From: an uncultured Mycoplasmatota bacterium
Lineage (GTDB): Bacteria; Bacillota_I; Bacilli_A; RF39; UBA660
Length of the DNA: 23,332 bases
Direction of reading: 5' to 3'
Assembly: GCA_946497375.1 (NCBI GenBank)
Contig: CAMMKE010000011.1
Coordinates: forward strand, 1-23,332
A program made the position numbers and the translations under genes. Positions 7,312-14,814 of this stretch are shown in pieces. The stretch's first letter is position 1, and each line of letters opens with the position of its first letter. The notes beneath the pieces are model-generated. The model did no database searches. It was not told the origin of the DNA and saw only the letters and a list, made by a program, of their open reading frames with translations.

Positions 7312-8184
7312 CTTCAACCCTTCTTCCATGTTTATTTTAGTAGGAATAATATATTTAGCATCTACTTTATGAGATATTAGATTTGTTATTACTTTCATCG
7401 CCCTAGAACCGTCAAACCATAATGGATTATCACTATTTTCTCTTATTTTATCAAGTGATGTAACTAAAGCATTTCTATCATAGGCATCACTCATATCTCT
7501 TGTAAGCATATATTTTTGATTATCACTTTCATATAAAGTATTATCAAGTAACTCATATTTTGCATTATTATACCAATATAGGTGATCTCCACCTGCTAAT
7601 ATTAAAACATCAGCTTTAGTTTCTAAATTTCCAACTAAGTTATTTAAATAATTATAAATTTCATCAAAAGTACAAGTTGGAACATCATCTTTTAAACTAC
7701 TAAATTTATTAGTAATATCAACAACTCCAAAGTCATAATACTTTTTATCAATAATTTCTCCATTTCTAACAAAGATTAACTCAATTGAACCGCCACCGCC
7801 AATAAAGATGCATATATTACCATCATATTTTATATTGTTATAACAGCCTAAGGCAGTGTACTTTGCCTCATCTTCTTGAGATACTACTTTAATTTCTAGG
7901 TTGAATTTTTCCTTTAATTCTTTATTAATTTCTTCCAGTTCCCCTTTAGTCATATTTCTAAAAATACTACATCCATATATATGAATATCTTTAGTATCTT
8001 CTAAAGTCTTTTTAATTACATCATATAATTTGTCTAAATCAGAAGAGGCAATTTTATTTTCTTTTTTATAATTTTTCTTAAATTCTATAGTTACATTGTT
8101 TTCTTTAATTAAATTACCATTTTCATAAATATGTGTCTTTGTATTATTACTTCCTATTTCAATTATTGCAATTTTCTTATCCAT
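7294..8184 (-). CDS. Ppx/GppA-family phosphatase-like protein
   Basis: 296 residues, the length of a single Ppx/GppA catalytic domain without the C-terminal HD-like part. ASKHA-fold motifs: IIEIGSNNTKTHIYE (phosphate-1, normally DIGSNS), YGCSIFRNMTKGE (normally ATSALRDA), VVSQEDEAKYTALG (normally GxEEARL), and ICIFIGGGGSIELIFV (normally DIGGGSTE). The order is complete, so the fold is secure. Several catalytic positions are altered: Glu for Asp in the first motif and Phe-Ile-Gly-Gly-Gly-Gly-Ser in the second glycine loop. Polyphosphate or pppGpp hydrolysis is the family activity but is not certain here. ATG 8184 follows GGAGG; an extended -10 (TGT TATACT) lies upstream. Confidence 0.75.
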   Translation of the reverse strand: MDKKIAIIEIGSNNTKTHIYENGNLIKENNVTIEFKKNYKKENKIASSDLDKLYDVIKKTLEDTKDIHIYGCSIFRNMTKGELEEINKELKEKFNLEIKVVSQEDEAKYTALGCYNNIKYDGNICIFIGGGGSIELIFVRNGEIIDKKYYDFGVVDITNKFSSLKDDVPTCTFDEIYNYLNNLVGNLETKADVLILAGGDHLYWYNNAKYELLDNTLYESDNQKYMLTRDMSDAYDRNALVTSLDKIRENSDNPLWFDGSRAMKVITNLISHKVDAKYIIPTKINMEEGLKIALFK

Positions 8185-8286
8185 ATCATTACCTCCATAC
8201 TTAAGATAAGTATAACATACTTTTAATTTTAAGTGAAAAAATTTACACTAATTAAGTTAAATTGAGTAGCTATAATTATACTAAAA

Positions 8287-9786
8287 TTATATATATGATA
8301 TTTTTTTACTTTTAGGCTTTTTAGTAAAAGTATCCTCAATACCTAAATATTTAGATATAGTTTCAATATTAAAGTTAGACAAGTTTTCAGTAATATAAAT
8401 CATTTTATCTGAAATAGAGTCGTTACCTTCTTTTTCTAGTAACCTATCTGCTAAATAACTATCTGTCAAATATTGATATCCATCTAATACTAATAATCCA
8501 TTTTTAATAAACTCTATTATATAATAATCACATTCATTATCAACTTTCTTACCATAATCACAATCTCTTATTATTAATGATTGCAAATCATCTATTGACT
8601 CTCCATTTTCTAAAAAAATACTGATTAGATTTTCTACACTTTCATTTGTCGCTTCAGTTGCCTTCTTAAGAAATTCTACTTTTTCTTCCCTACTTATATT
8701 ACCTTTTTTATTATATCTACACATGTCAAGAAGAATCCCAAATAAATCATAATATTTATCAAAATTATTTTTATTTCTATCTTCAATAACACCTTTCATT
8801 ATATTTTCATCATATCCAATATTGATTAAATAAATGGCAGCGACTCTTTCATAGTATATTGATGGAAATTCTAATAAAGAAAATGGAGGCATACCTTTTG
8901 ATATAGAAATATAATGGATAAATTCATGGACAAAGTAAATAAAGACATTAATTGTTCCATCAGTAGTTACTTTAATTTTTCTGATACCATCATTATCTAT
9001 AAAACATTTAGAATTATCTTTACCATCTTTACTTTCTTCAAATATTATTCTATCATTGGTTTTTAAATCAATATATATTTCTTTCCACTCTTTTGGGGCT
9101 TTTATTTTGTTTAAGAAACCAAAAAATATATTTTCAAAAGATTCTATAGACATTTTTTGCAACTTATAACTTGAAGCTTCAGATGAAAGTACATAATCAA
9201 AGTTTTTTTCATTCATTTTAGAAAATATTTCATTAATATTATCAAAGAAATAGAAATCATATTCTTTTAAATTGTTTAAAGTTATCTCTAATAAATAATT
9301 ATATGTATTAAATCTCTGTGTTTCTTTTAACCATTCAAAAATATGTTCTTTATCACTACGATATTTTAGAAAATTTGATAATTCGTTAAACTGATTTTTA
9401 CAATCAAAAAATTTACAAGCAATTATAAACCAAAGCATATCATCTGTTATGTTATCATTTAATTGAATAAGTGTTTCGCCGTTTATAGATTCTTTTTTTA
9501 CAAGTAATTGAATATAAAGCGCTGGTAATAAATCTTTGTTATCTAAAGAAGAAATAAAACTAGTATCATTTAAAAGTTGTTTTAAAAGGTCGAAAAAAAA
9601 CTCATCAAAATTATTCACATAAACTACATTATCATCAGAGGTATTTTGCTCAACAAAAGAAATAGTTTTATCTTTATAGTCTGAAAATAGAAATTCATTT
9701 AAATTTATAATTTTCTTAATTCTTTCTATATCAGTAATTGATTCATCATATTGTAATTTTATATCACCTATTTTTATATAGTTCAT
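8287..9786 (-). CDS. Putative zinc metallopeptidase with M3-like active-site signature
   Basis: 499 residues, no signal peptide or membrane helix. I do not recognise the overall family. Residues 286-292 read VHEFIHY, an HExxH zinc motif (His287, Glu288, His291), inside a hydrophobic helix. Fifteen residues after the second His comes LLEFPSIYYE (Glu306 to Glu313), which matches the E-x-x-S-x-x-x-E block of M3 oligopeptidases, where the first Glu is the third zinc ligand. The gap is about 9 residues shorter than in the true M3 enzyme encoded at 12537-14234. The N-terminal 280 residues are helical and acidic, as in M3-type peptidases. The ATG at 9786 follows AAGGACG and a good promoter. Peptidase activity is inference; a cytoplasmic location is likely. 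Confidence 0.55.
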   Translation of the reverse strand: MNYIKIGDIKLQYDESITDIERIKKIINLNEFLFSDYKDKTISFVEQNTSDDNVVYVNNFDEFFFDLLKQLLNDTSFISSLDNKDLLPALYIQLLVKKESINGETLIQLNDNITDDMLWFIIACKFFDCKNQFNELSNFLKYRSDKEHIFEWLKETQRFNTYNYLLEITLNNLKEYDFYFFDNINEIFSKMNEKNFDYVLSSEASSYKLQKMSIESFENIFFGFLNKIKAPKEWKEIYIDLKTNDRIIFEESKDGKDNSKCFIDNDGIRKIKVTTDGTINVFIYFVHEFIHYISISKGMPPFSLLEFPSIYYERVAAIYLINIGYDENIMKGVIEDRNKNNFDKYYDLFGILLDMCRYNKKGNISREEKVEFLKKATEATNESVENLISIFLENGESIDDLQSLIIRDCDYGKKVDNECDYYIIEFIKNGLLVLDGYQYLTDSYLADRLLEKEGNDSISDKMIYITENLSNFNIETISKYLGIEDTFTKKPKSKKISYI

Positions 9787-9811
9787 ATTTTCACGTCCTT
9801 AATGTTTTATT

Positions 9812-9839
9812 ATTATATCAACCTTTTCTTAAAATTCAA
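9812..9839 (-). promoter_or_regulatory. Promoter of the M3-like zinc protein gene
   Basis: Minus strand TTGAAT (9839-9834), 16-base spacer, TATAAT (9817-9812) with TGA just before it (extended -10). Confidence 0.7.
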
Positions 9840-9851
9840 CAGATTTATAAA

Positions 9852-9876
9852 AGAAAAACGAACCTAAAGGTTCGGA
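9852..9876 (-). terminator. Terminator of tRNA-Leu
   Basis: CGAACC (9859-9864) and GGTTCG (9869-9874) form a perfect 6-bp stem with a TAAA loop on the plus strand. On the minus strand the stem is followed by TTTTTC, 14 bases after the tRNA 3' end. Confidence 0.8.
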
Positions 9877-9888
9877 TAACAATCGATT

Positions 9889-9975
9889 TGGTGCCTGTAA
9901 CAGGACTCGAACCTGCACTCTATTGCTAGAAGTAGATTTTGAGTCTACCGCGTCTACCAATTCCGCCATACAGGC
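9889..9975 (-). tRNA. tRNA-Leu (anticodon CAA)
   Basis: 87 nt read on the minus strand, starting GCCTGTATGGCGGAATTGG and ending with a genome-encoded CCA (9891-9889). The acceptor stem is GCCTGTA with TACAGGC plus discriminator A. The anticodon stem is GTAGA/TCTAC around loop CTCAAAA, giving anticodon CAA, which reads UUG. The long variable arm (CTTCTAGCAATAGAG) and the GGTTCGAGTCC T-arm are typical of class II tRNA-Leu. The terminator follows directly, and TATAAT with TGC (9989-9984) lies about 9 bases upstream, so it is an independent single-tRNA unit or follows scpB. Confidence 0.97.
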
Positions 9976-9981
9976 ATAAAT

Positions 9982-10008
9982 AGATTATAGCATAGTTTTC
10001 TATAATCT
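9982..10008 (-). promoter_or_regulatory. Inverted repeat carrying an extended -10 between scpB and tRNA-Leu
   Basis: AGATTATAG (9982-9990) and CTATAATCT (10000-10008) form a 9-bp inverted repeat. The left arm contains the minus-strand TGC-TATAAT box for tRNA-Leu. The hairpin lacks a T-run, so it is a poor scpB terminator; it could be a weak terminator or an operator. Confidence 0.4.
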
Positions 10009-10015
10009 GTATATA

Positions 10016-10591
10016 TTAATTTTCTTCTTTATATTTAGATTGATATAAGTCTACATCTTCTTCTCTTTCTTTTTCTTCTTCCTCTAAGAAATCTCTCATA
10101 TCAGGTAGTTCATCTATAGAAGATAGCCCAAAATAATCTAAAAACTCACTAGTAGTCTCATATAGAATTGGTCTACCTGGCATATTACTTCTACCACTTT
10201 CTTTAATAAGACCTTTTGCAACTAACTTTCTTATAATGTGATTATTGGATATTCCTCTTAACTCATCTACTTTAACTCTTGTAATAGGTTGATTATAAGC
10301 GATAATAGCAAGAGTCTCTAATGCTGCTTGACTTAAATTATTATTATCTTCTGTAGTTAATAGTTTTTGATAATACATATTATGTTCTTTCTTAGTAGTG
10401 AGTTTTAATTTATCTCCTAGAAAGTCTATTCTAATACCTCTACTATCACTTTGATAATCAGTTTGTAACTCCTTAATCAACTCTTTAACATCATCTTTAG
10501 ATATTTCTAATAGCCTACTTATCTCATCTAGATCAAGTCCATCATCACCTACAACAAAGAGTAATCCTTCAAGTACTGCTTTTAAATTCAT
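10016..10591 (-). CDS. scpB: Segregation and condensation protein B
   Basis: 191 residues. ScpB is the winged-helix kleisin-binding subunit of the SMC-ScpA-ScpB condensin that compacts the origin region and helps chromosome segregation. Conserved features: the N-terminal KAVLEGLLFVVGDDGLDLDE, the central QAALETLAIIAYNQPITR block followed by VDELRGIS, and LVAKGLIKESGR with GRPILYETT in the second winged helix. The C-terminal tail is Glu/Lys-rich (EEEEKEREEDVD). Its ATG shares one base with the stop of scpA (TAATG), the usual arrangement for tight translational coupling in Bacillota. Confidence 0.96.
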   Translation of the reverse strand: MNLKAVLEGLLFVVGDDGLDLDEISRLLEISKDDVKELIKELQTDYQSDSRGIRIDFLGDKLKLTTKKEHNMYYQKLLTTEDNNNLSQAALETLAIIAYNQPITRVKVDELRGISNNHIIRKLVAKGLIKESGRSNMPGRPILYETTSEFLDYFGLSSIDELPDMRDFLEEEEKEREEDVDLYQSKYKEEN

Positions 10592-11304
10592 TATGATACC
10601 CCCTCTACGATAATATCACTAAATAGTTCTTCTTGTTTAATTAACAATTCTTTATTTCTAGCCATATCAAGTATTGCTAAAAATGTTGCCACTATATATT
10701 CTTTGGTTGAAACAGGGAAAAGCTTAAAGAAACTTACCCTTTTTTCTTTCTTTAAGATACTTTTTATCTCTAATTTTCTACTTGATACAGTTATTTCTTT
10801 CATAGTTACTTTAGTAGATAAAGGTTTTTCTTCGCTTTTCCTTACTAGAAACTTTTTAAAGGCATCTACTAATAAATCAAGAGAGCCTTCTCCTGTAATT
10901 AAAGTGTTTTCTTCAATATAATTATTAATATTTTCTGGTAGTTTGGTATGAATCTCTTGTCTTTTACTTTCATTTTCTTTTAAAGCCTTAGTTATTTCTT
11001 TATAAGCTTGATATTCTAATAATCTTGCTACTAACTCTTCCCTTGGGTCTTCTTCCTCTACCTCTTCTTCATCTACTTTAGGTCTTGGAAGTAACATTCT
11101 TGCCTTTATCAAAGTAAGTTCGCTTGCCATTACGAGGTAAGCGGATGCGATATCTAAGTTTTGTTCTTTCATTTTATGAATATAATCTAAGTACTGTTTT
11201 GTAATACTCTCTATTTCAATATCGAAAATATCCATCTTATTTTCTTTTATTAAGTGAAGGAGCAAATCAAGTGGCCCTTCAAATACTTCTAATTTTAAAT
11301 CCAT
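10591..11304 (-). CDS. scpA: Segregation and condensation protein A (kleisin)
   Basis: 237 residues. ScpA bridges the SMC heads and binds ScpB. The N-terminus is the classic LEVFEGPLDLLLHLIKENKMDIFDIEI, then ITKQYLDYI and SAYLVMASELTLIKARMLLP. This is followed by the acidic linker DEEEVEEEDPREELVARLLEYQAYKE and a C-terminal winged helix with VATFLAILDMARNKELLIKQEE. Full length. The ATG at 11304 is preceded by AAGGAG and a consensus promoter at 11331-11359. scpA is first and scpB second; no third gene is co-transcribed before tRNA-Leu. Confidence 0.96.
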   Translation of the reverse strand: MDLKLEVFEGPLDLLLHLIKENKMDIFDIEIESITKQYLDYIHKMKEQNLDIASAYLVMASELTLIKARMLLPRPKVDEEEVEEEDPREELVARLLEYQAYKEITKALKENESKRQEIHTKLPENINNYIEENTLITGEGSLDLLVDAFKKFLVRKSEEKPLSTKVTMKEITVSSRKLEIKSILKKEKRVSFFKLFPVSTKEYIVATFLAILDMARNKELLIKQEELFSDIIVEGVS

Positions 11305-11330
11305 AATAAGCTCCTTACCTTTCTATAGGT

Positions 11331-11359
11331 ATTATAACAACTATGGGAATTTTTTTCAA
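11331..11359 (-). promoter_or_regulatory. scpAB promoter
   Basis: Minus strand TTGAAA (11359-11354), 17-base spacer, TATAAT (11336-11331) with TGT before it (extended -10). Confidence 0.75.
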
Positions 11360-11409
11360 ATTATTTTAACTATGTGTGTAGTGAATATAACTGTAATTTA
11401 AAGCTATTC

Positions 11410-11434
11410 AGTTGTACGAATTTTTCGTACAACT
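11410..11434. repeat. Perfect 11-bp inverted repeat upstream of the dinD-like pseudogene
   Basis: AGTTGTACGAA (11410-11420), TTT spacer, TTCGTACAACT (11424-11434). On the plus strand it is followed by ATATTTTTTG, so it may act as a terminator, but no plus-strand gene lies upstream. It may instead be an operator. The gene-free stretch 11305-11651 also holds the scpA promoter, a second hairpin, and a seven-codon dead-end ORF (MENKIT then TAG) with an AAAGGAG site at 11516. Confidence 0.55.
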
Positions 11435-11562
11435 ATATTTTTTGTAAATTTTGAATTTTTACGAAAAAAATTGGTGAAGATAGCAAAAGGTATATATGAA
11501 AGGAGTTTATATATTATGGAAAATAAAATAACCTAGTTGCTCTAAATAATTACATTTAAACC

Positions 11563-11591
11563 AAGGGTGGGTACAAATTGTACATACCCTT
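11563..11591. repeat. Imperfect inverted repeat in the dinD-like pseudogene leader
   Basis: AAGGGTGGGTACAA and TTGTACATACCCTT form a stem of about 12 of 14 positions, centred on GTACAAATTGTAC. It shares the half-site TTGTAC with the perfect repeat 150 bases upstream. There is no T-run, so an operator or RNA hairpin is likelier than a terminator. Confidence 0.4.
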
Positions 11592-11651
11592 AAGCTTATA
11601 AGCTGAAAATATTAGAAATAATGATAAACATAAGGAAGGATATGAGATATT

Positions 11652-12486
11652 ATGAATTACAAATTAGCTTTATTCGAAGAAAAAGAGATAAGAAGAACTT
11701 GGGAGGAAGGCAAGTGGTACTTCAGTGTTGTTGATGTTGTCTTTGCCTTAACCGATTCTAAAGATCCAAGGGATTATTGGTATAGACTTAAGCAGAGAGT
11801 GAAGGAAGAAGAAAAAATTGAACTGTCGACAATTTGTCGACGTTTGAAATTAGTGGCGGCTGATAGCAAGTATCGTTTGACTGATTGTGCTGATACAGAA
11901 GGTATTTTAAGAATAATTCAGTCTATTCCCTCTAAAAAAAGCAGAGCCTTTTAAAAGATGGCTGGCCAAAGTTGGTAGTGAAAGAATTGAAGAAATTCAA
12001 AATCCTGAACTTGCTATGGATAGGATGAAAGAAATATATGAAAAGAAAGGCTACTCTAAATCATGGATAAATATGAGAGAAAGAGAAATCGCTACTAGAC
12101 ATAGTTTGACTGATGAGTAGAAGGAACGTGGTGTTCAAAATGGTATAGATTATGCTATTTTAACAAATGAAATATATAAGAGTGGCTTTGGTGTAACTGC
12201 TAAAGAATATAAAAATATTAAAGGACTGGATGATAGACAAAACTTAAGAGATTCCATGACTAATATAGAACTAGCTTTAACTAATTTAGGAGAAGCGACT
12301 GCAGTAGAGTTTCATAAGAAAAATGATAGTAAAGGATTAAAAGAGTTAAAGAGTGATATGAGTGAAGCAGGTAGTGTAATAAATAGTGCTAAAAAAGAAA
12401 TAGAAAGAAAATTAGAAAAGCCTATTGTAACTAGTGAAAACTATATAGAATTAACAGAAGATAGTAACTTAAAATTACCTAATTGA
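11652..12486 (+). pseudogene. Broken DinD / BRO-N-type (phage antirepressor-like) gene
   Basis: Joined frames give about 277 residues, the full length of DinD-like proteins. The N-terminal BRO-N domain reads LALFEEKEIRRTWEEGKWYF and SVVDVVFALTDSKDPRDYW. The conserved block IQSIPSKKAEPFKRWLAKVG is interrupted by one extra A in a run of seven (11934-11940). The later block TDEWKERGV has Trp changed to a TAG stop (12118-12120). The second half then runs open through AILTNEIYKSGFGVTAKEYK and DRQNLRDSMTNIELALTNLGE to TGA at 12484-12486. Both lesions must be repaired for a product, so it is most likely dead. DinD-like genes are found with phages and SOS-linked islands, which suggests the gene was acquired. 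The ATG at 11652 follows GGAAGG. Confidence 0.85.
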
Positions 12487-12536
12487 TAAAGATAAGAAAT
12501 AATTATATAATATCATTATTAGATGGAGAGTTAATT

Positions 12537-14234
12537 ATGAAAATAAAAGAAAAATTAGAAAGAGTAATTATTAATGAAGAAATATTAGAAAATATAAAAA
12601 ATGATTTAGAAACAATTCTTAAAGAGTTAAAAAGTTGTTTGAATTTTAATGAGGAAAAAGAGCTAATCATAAAATTTAATAATGTTAGAGATAATTATTT
12701 AACTTTATATTGGATCAGCTATATAGGATATTTAAAAGACACTAAAAATAAAAAATATTTAGAAACAGAAAAGATTATAGGTAAATATGAGCCTATTATT
12801 AATAACTTAATCTATGATTATTATAAAGTTTTATCTTCTTCTAAAAATAAAGAAAAGCTAGAAAAATTTATTGGTAAACGAGCCCTTGCTATAGCATCTA
12901 ATCAAGCTAGATTAAAAAATGATGATGTTATTTCTTTACAGACTAAAGAAAAACAATTATGTTCTAAATATCAAAGATTAATTATTGGTACAAAGTTTAA
13001 TTTCTTAGATAAAGAGATAAATCTCTCTTCACTTAGTATCTACTATAATAATGATGATAGAGATTTAAGAAAGAAAGCATATGATAAGAGATTTGAAATA
13101 TTAGAAAGTCTAGAAAAAGAAATAGATATTATTATAGACGAATTAATAGATGTAAGAAACACCATTGCCAAAACTCTTGGCTTTGACTCCTATACTGATA
13201 TGTCTTTTGTAAAAATGAATCGTTTAGATTATAGCAAAGATGATTTAGCTATCTTTAAAGAAGAGATAAAAAAATATGTTGTTCCCCTACTTAAATTATT
13301 AAAAGAACAACAAAGAAAACGATTAGGATTAGAAAAGTTAGAATATTATGATAACAGTTATTTATTTAATGATGGCAATGCTAAAATTATGGGAGATTTA
13401 AATGATATTTTAAGCAAGTTTAAGGTAGTTTTAAAAGAATATTCTAAAACAAGTTATGATTTACTCTGTATGATGTTAGATGAATGTTTAATAGATTTAG
13501 ATAATAGAGAAAATAAATCAAATGGTGGTATTACTACTTACCTACCTAATTATAAAGTGCCTTTGTTTATAAAAAAGTTTGTGGGACTAGAAAGTAATAT
13601 AACTAGTATTTTTCATGAGTTTGGTCACTCTAATCAATTATATTTAAGTAAGGATTTATTGTTTCATGAGAATAGATGGCCTACTTTTGATATTTGCGAA
13701 ATACATTCTACTAGTATGGAATATTTAATGTATCCTTTTATGGACTTATTCTTTGGAAGTGATGATTATAAATATAAAATTAAACATCTAACTAATAGTC
13801 TTTCTTTAATGGTAAATATGGCTATCGCTGATGATTTTTGGAGTTGTGTTTATGATAATAGTTTAAATAGTAAAGAAAGAAAAAAGAAATGGTTAGAGAT
13901 AAGAGACGAATATAATTTAGATAGTTATGATACAGAATATTTTAATAGAGGGACTGAGTATCAAGCAGATACCAATAGAATAATTGATCCTTTCTATACA
14001 ATAGACTATGCAATTGATAATGTTCTAGCTTTATCGTTTTATAAAAAAGAAAAAGAAAGTATTAAAGATGCTTTTGATTTACATATAAAATTATGTAAAG
14101 ATGGAGGAACTTTATCATTAAAAGAGATTATTAAAAAATATAATTTAGATAACCCCTTTGAAAAAGATGCTTTAAAAAATATGTGTAATATTATTAAGGA
14201 AGATATAAAAATATTAAGTTTAAGAAGGAAGTAA
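12537..14234 (+). CDS. M3-family oligoendopeptidase (PepF-like)
   Basis: 565 residues from the ATG at 12537, which has GGAG 9 bases upstream; a TTG 18 codons earlier overlaps the stop of the pseudogene and has no ribosome site. The zinc site is HEFGH (His360, Glu361, His364 in this numbering) and EIHSTSMEY, where Glu388 lies 28 residues after the first His, the exact M3 spacing. The C-terminal stretch FNRGTEYQADTNRIIDPFYTIDYAID fits the substrate-binding region of PepF-type enzymes. There is no signal peptide, so it acts in the cytoplasm on short peptides. It is followed two bases later by the RNHCP gene, making a two-gene unit. Confidence 0.9.
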   Translation: MKIKEKLERVIINEEILENIKNDLETILKELKSCLNFNEEKELIIKFNNVRDNYLTLYWISYIGYLKDTKNKKYLETEKIIGKYEPIINNLIYDYYKVLSSSKNKEKLEKFIGKRALAIASNQARLKNDDVISLQTKEKQLCSKYQRLIIGTKFNFLDKEINLSSLSIYYNNDDRDLRKKAYDKRFEILESLEKEIDIIIDELIDVRNTIAKTLGFDSYTDMSFVKMNRLDYSKDDLAIFKEEIKKYVVPLLKLLKEQQRKRLGLEKLEYYDNSYLFNDGNAKIMGDLNDILSKFKVVLKEYSKTSYDLLCMMLDECLIDLDNRENKSNGGITTYLPNYKVPLFIKKFVGLESNITSIFHEFGHSNQLYLSKDLLFHENRWPTFDICEIHSTSMEYLMYPFMDLFFGSDDYKYKIKHLTNSLSLMVNMAIADDFWSCVYDNSLNSKERKKKWLEIRDEYNLDSYDTEYFNRGTEYQADTNRIIDPFYTIDYAIDNVLALSFYKKEKESIKDAFDLHIKLCKDGGTLSLKEIIKKYNLDNPFEKDALKNMCNIIKEDIKILSLRRK

Positions 14235-14236
14235 TT

Positions 14237-14539
14237 ATGAAAAGATTTACGATGAAAGATGAAGAATTTATTTGTGAAAATTGTGGTAAGAAAGTATTAC
14301 CTTTAAAGTATAGCGCAAGAGATCACTGTCCTTATTGCCTTTACTCAAAACATGTAGATATTATGCCAGGTGATAGATTAAATGAGTGCAAAGGATTGTT
14401 AAAACCTATTGGTATTGAAAAGTTTAAAGATACTTATAAAATTATTTATAGATGTGAAAAATGTAAAGAAATCCATAAAAACATTATGGCTAATGATGAT
14501 GATATGGATATGATAATTGAAATAAGTAAGATGCAATAG
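14237..14539 (+). CDS. RNHCP-domain zinc protein
   Basis: 100 residues. The family motif is present as SARDHCPYCLYSKHVDIMPG (canonically RNHCP, here RDHCP). It is preceded by FICENCGKKVLPL and followed by the PIGIEKF block and a second Cys pair YRCEKCKEIHKNIMAND, so two CxxC zinc knuckles are visible. Its molecular role is not established; related domains occur in small bacterial proteins. ATG 14237 lies two bases after the M3 peptidase stop with GAAGGAAG in between, so the two are co-translated. No terminator is seen before the promoter at 14542-14570. Confidence 0.88.
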   Translation: MKRFTMKDEEFICENCGKKVLPLKYSARDHCPYCLYSKHVDIMPGDRLNECKGLLKPIGIEKFKDTYKIIYRCEKCKEIHKNIMANDDDMDMIIEISKMQ

Positions 14540-14541
14540 TT

Positions 14542-14570
14542 TTGACAAAAACTAATATTTATGATACTAT
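14542..14570 (+). promoter_or_regulatory. Consensus promoter of a putative antisense RNA
   Basis: TTGACA (14542-14547), 17-base spacer, TACTAT (14565-14570). It starts three bases after the RNHCP stop and points into a region with no plus-strand gene, towards the 3' end of the minus-strand peptide ORF at 14672-14773. Confidence 0.65.
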
Positions 14571-14605
14571 GAATATGTAAAGAAATTTTACATATAAATA
14601 AAAAA

Positions 14606-14639
14606 GGAAATACCTAGCTTGCTCTGTTAGGTACTATCC
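14606..14639. repeat. Hairpin E1, also the likely terminator of the peptide mRNA
   Basis: Stem TACCTA (14611-14616) with TAGGTA (14628-14633), extended by GGA/TCC at the base. Read on the minus strand it is followed by TTTCCTTTTTT, a usable terminator for the peptide gene. It is an inverted copy of E3 (14815-14844): both read GGAA, then TAC(C/T)TAGC, then TTAGGTACTATC in their own orientation. Confidence 0.65.
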
Positions 14640-14661
14640 AAATAAAAGCGTTTTTTTAGAA

Positions 14662-14687
14662 AGTACCTACTCTACGGAGTTGGTACT
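14662..14687. repeat. Hairpin E2 over the stop codon of the small peptide ORF
   Basis: AGTACCTACTC and GAGTTGGTACT with a TACG loop: 10 bp plus one T-T mismatch. It repeats the AGTACCTA / GGTACTAT sequence of E1 and E3. The stop codon of the 33-residue ORF (14672-14674) lies within it. Confidence 0.6.
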
Positions 14688-14773
14688 ATTCTTATTAATG
14701 TAAATATCAGAGAGATGATTACAAAAACAAGAGAGAATATTATGTAGCAAAGGAATTTTTCCATTTTTCTCAT
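14672..14773 (-). CDS. Small hydrophobic membrane peptide, toxin-like (33 residues)
   Basis: Reads MRKMEKFLCYIIFSL and continues VFVIISLIFTLIR to a Pro-containing end (IVPTP), stop TAG. Residues 7-27 form one transmembrane helix flanked by Lys/Arg on both sides. The ATG at 14773 has AGGAG 12 bases upstream; an overlapping ATG 7 bases earlier is out of frame. A promoter (TTGATT, 17 bases, TGC-TACATT; 14874-14851 minus) would start the mRNA at about 14844, and hairpin E1 would end it at about 14600. Single-helix peptide, short structured mRNA and a convergent promoter are the hallmarks of type I toxins (for example TxpA/RatA, Fst). No sequence family is claimed; the ORF is short and could be chance. 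Confidence 0.4.
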   Translation of the reverse strand: MRKMEKFLCYIIFSLVFVIISLIFTLIRIVPTP

Positions 14774-14814
14774 AATTCATCTTTCTCCTCTCATAATTTA
14801 AAAATATAGTAAAA

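Larger units (their letters stand above)
14577..14690 (+). ncRNA. Putative antisense (antitoxin-like) RNA, 3' end uncertain
   Basis: A transcript from the promoter above would begin near 14577 and run against the 3' end of the peptide gene. It has a 5' hairpin (TATGTAAA 14574-14581 with TTTACATA 14587-14594, so the first bases may be lost depending on the start). Next come hairpin E1 (TACCTA/TAGGTA, 14611-14633), a T-run at 14651-14657, and hairpin E2 (14662-14687). No plus-strand ORF with a ribosome site lies inside. Termination could follow E1 at the T-run or E2; neither is canonical. The role is inferred from position only. Confidence 0.35.

Noticed and set aside
9738..9929. Plus-strand 63-codon ORF ending in VPVTGLEPALYC
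   Set aside because: Its C-terminal part is the antisense of tRNA-Leu, a well-known source of spurious annotated peptides; the rest opposes the 5' end and promoter of the M3-like gene.
10703..10921. Plus-strand ORF inside scpA
   Set aside because: Shadow of a secure gene on the other strand with no initiation signals.
11652..12486. Programmed frameshift in the dinD-like gene
   Set aside because: The A-run could slip, but the in-frame TAG downstream would still stop the product, so decay is the simpler reading.
12483..12536. TTG at 12483 as start of the M3 peptidase
   Set aside because: It overlaps the stop of the pseudogene and has no ribosome site; ATG 12537 has GGAG at good spacing and begins the family-like sequence.
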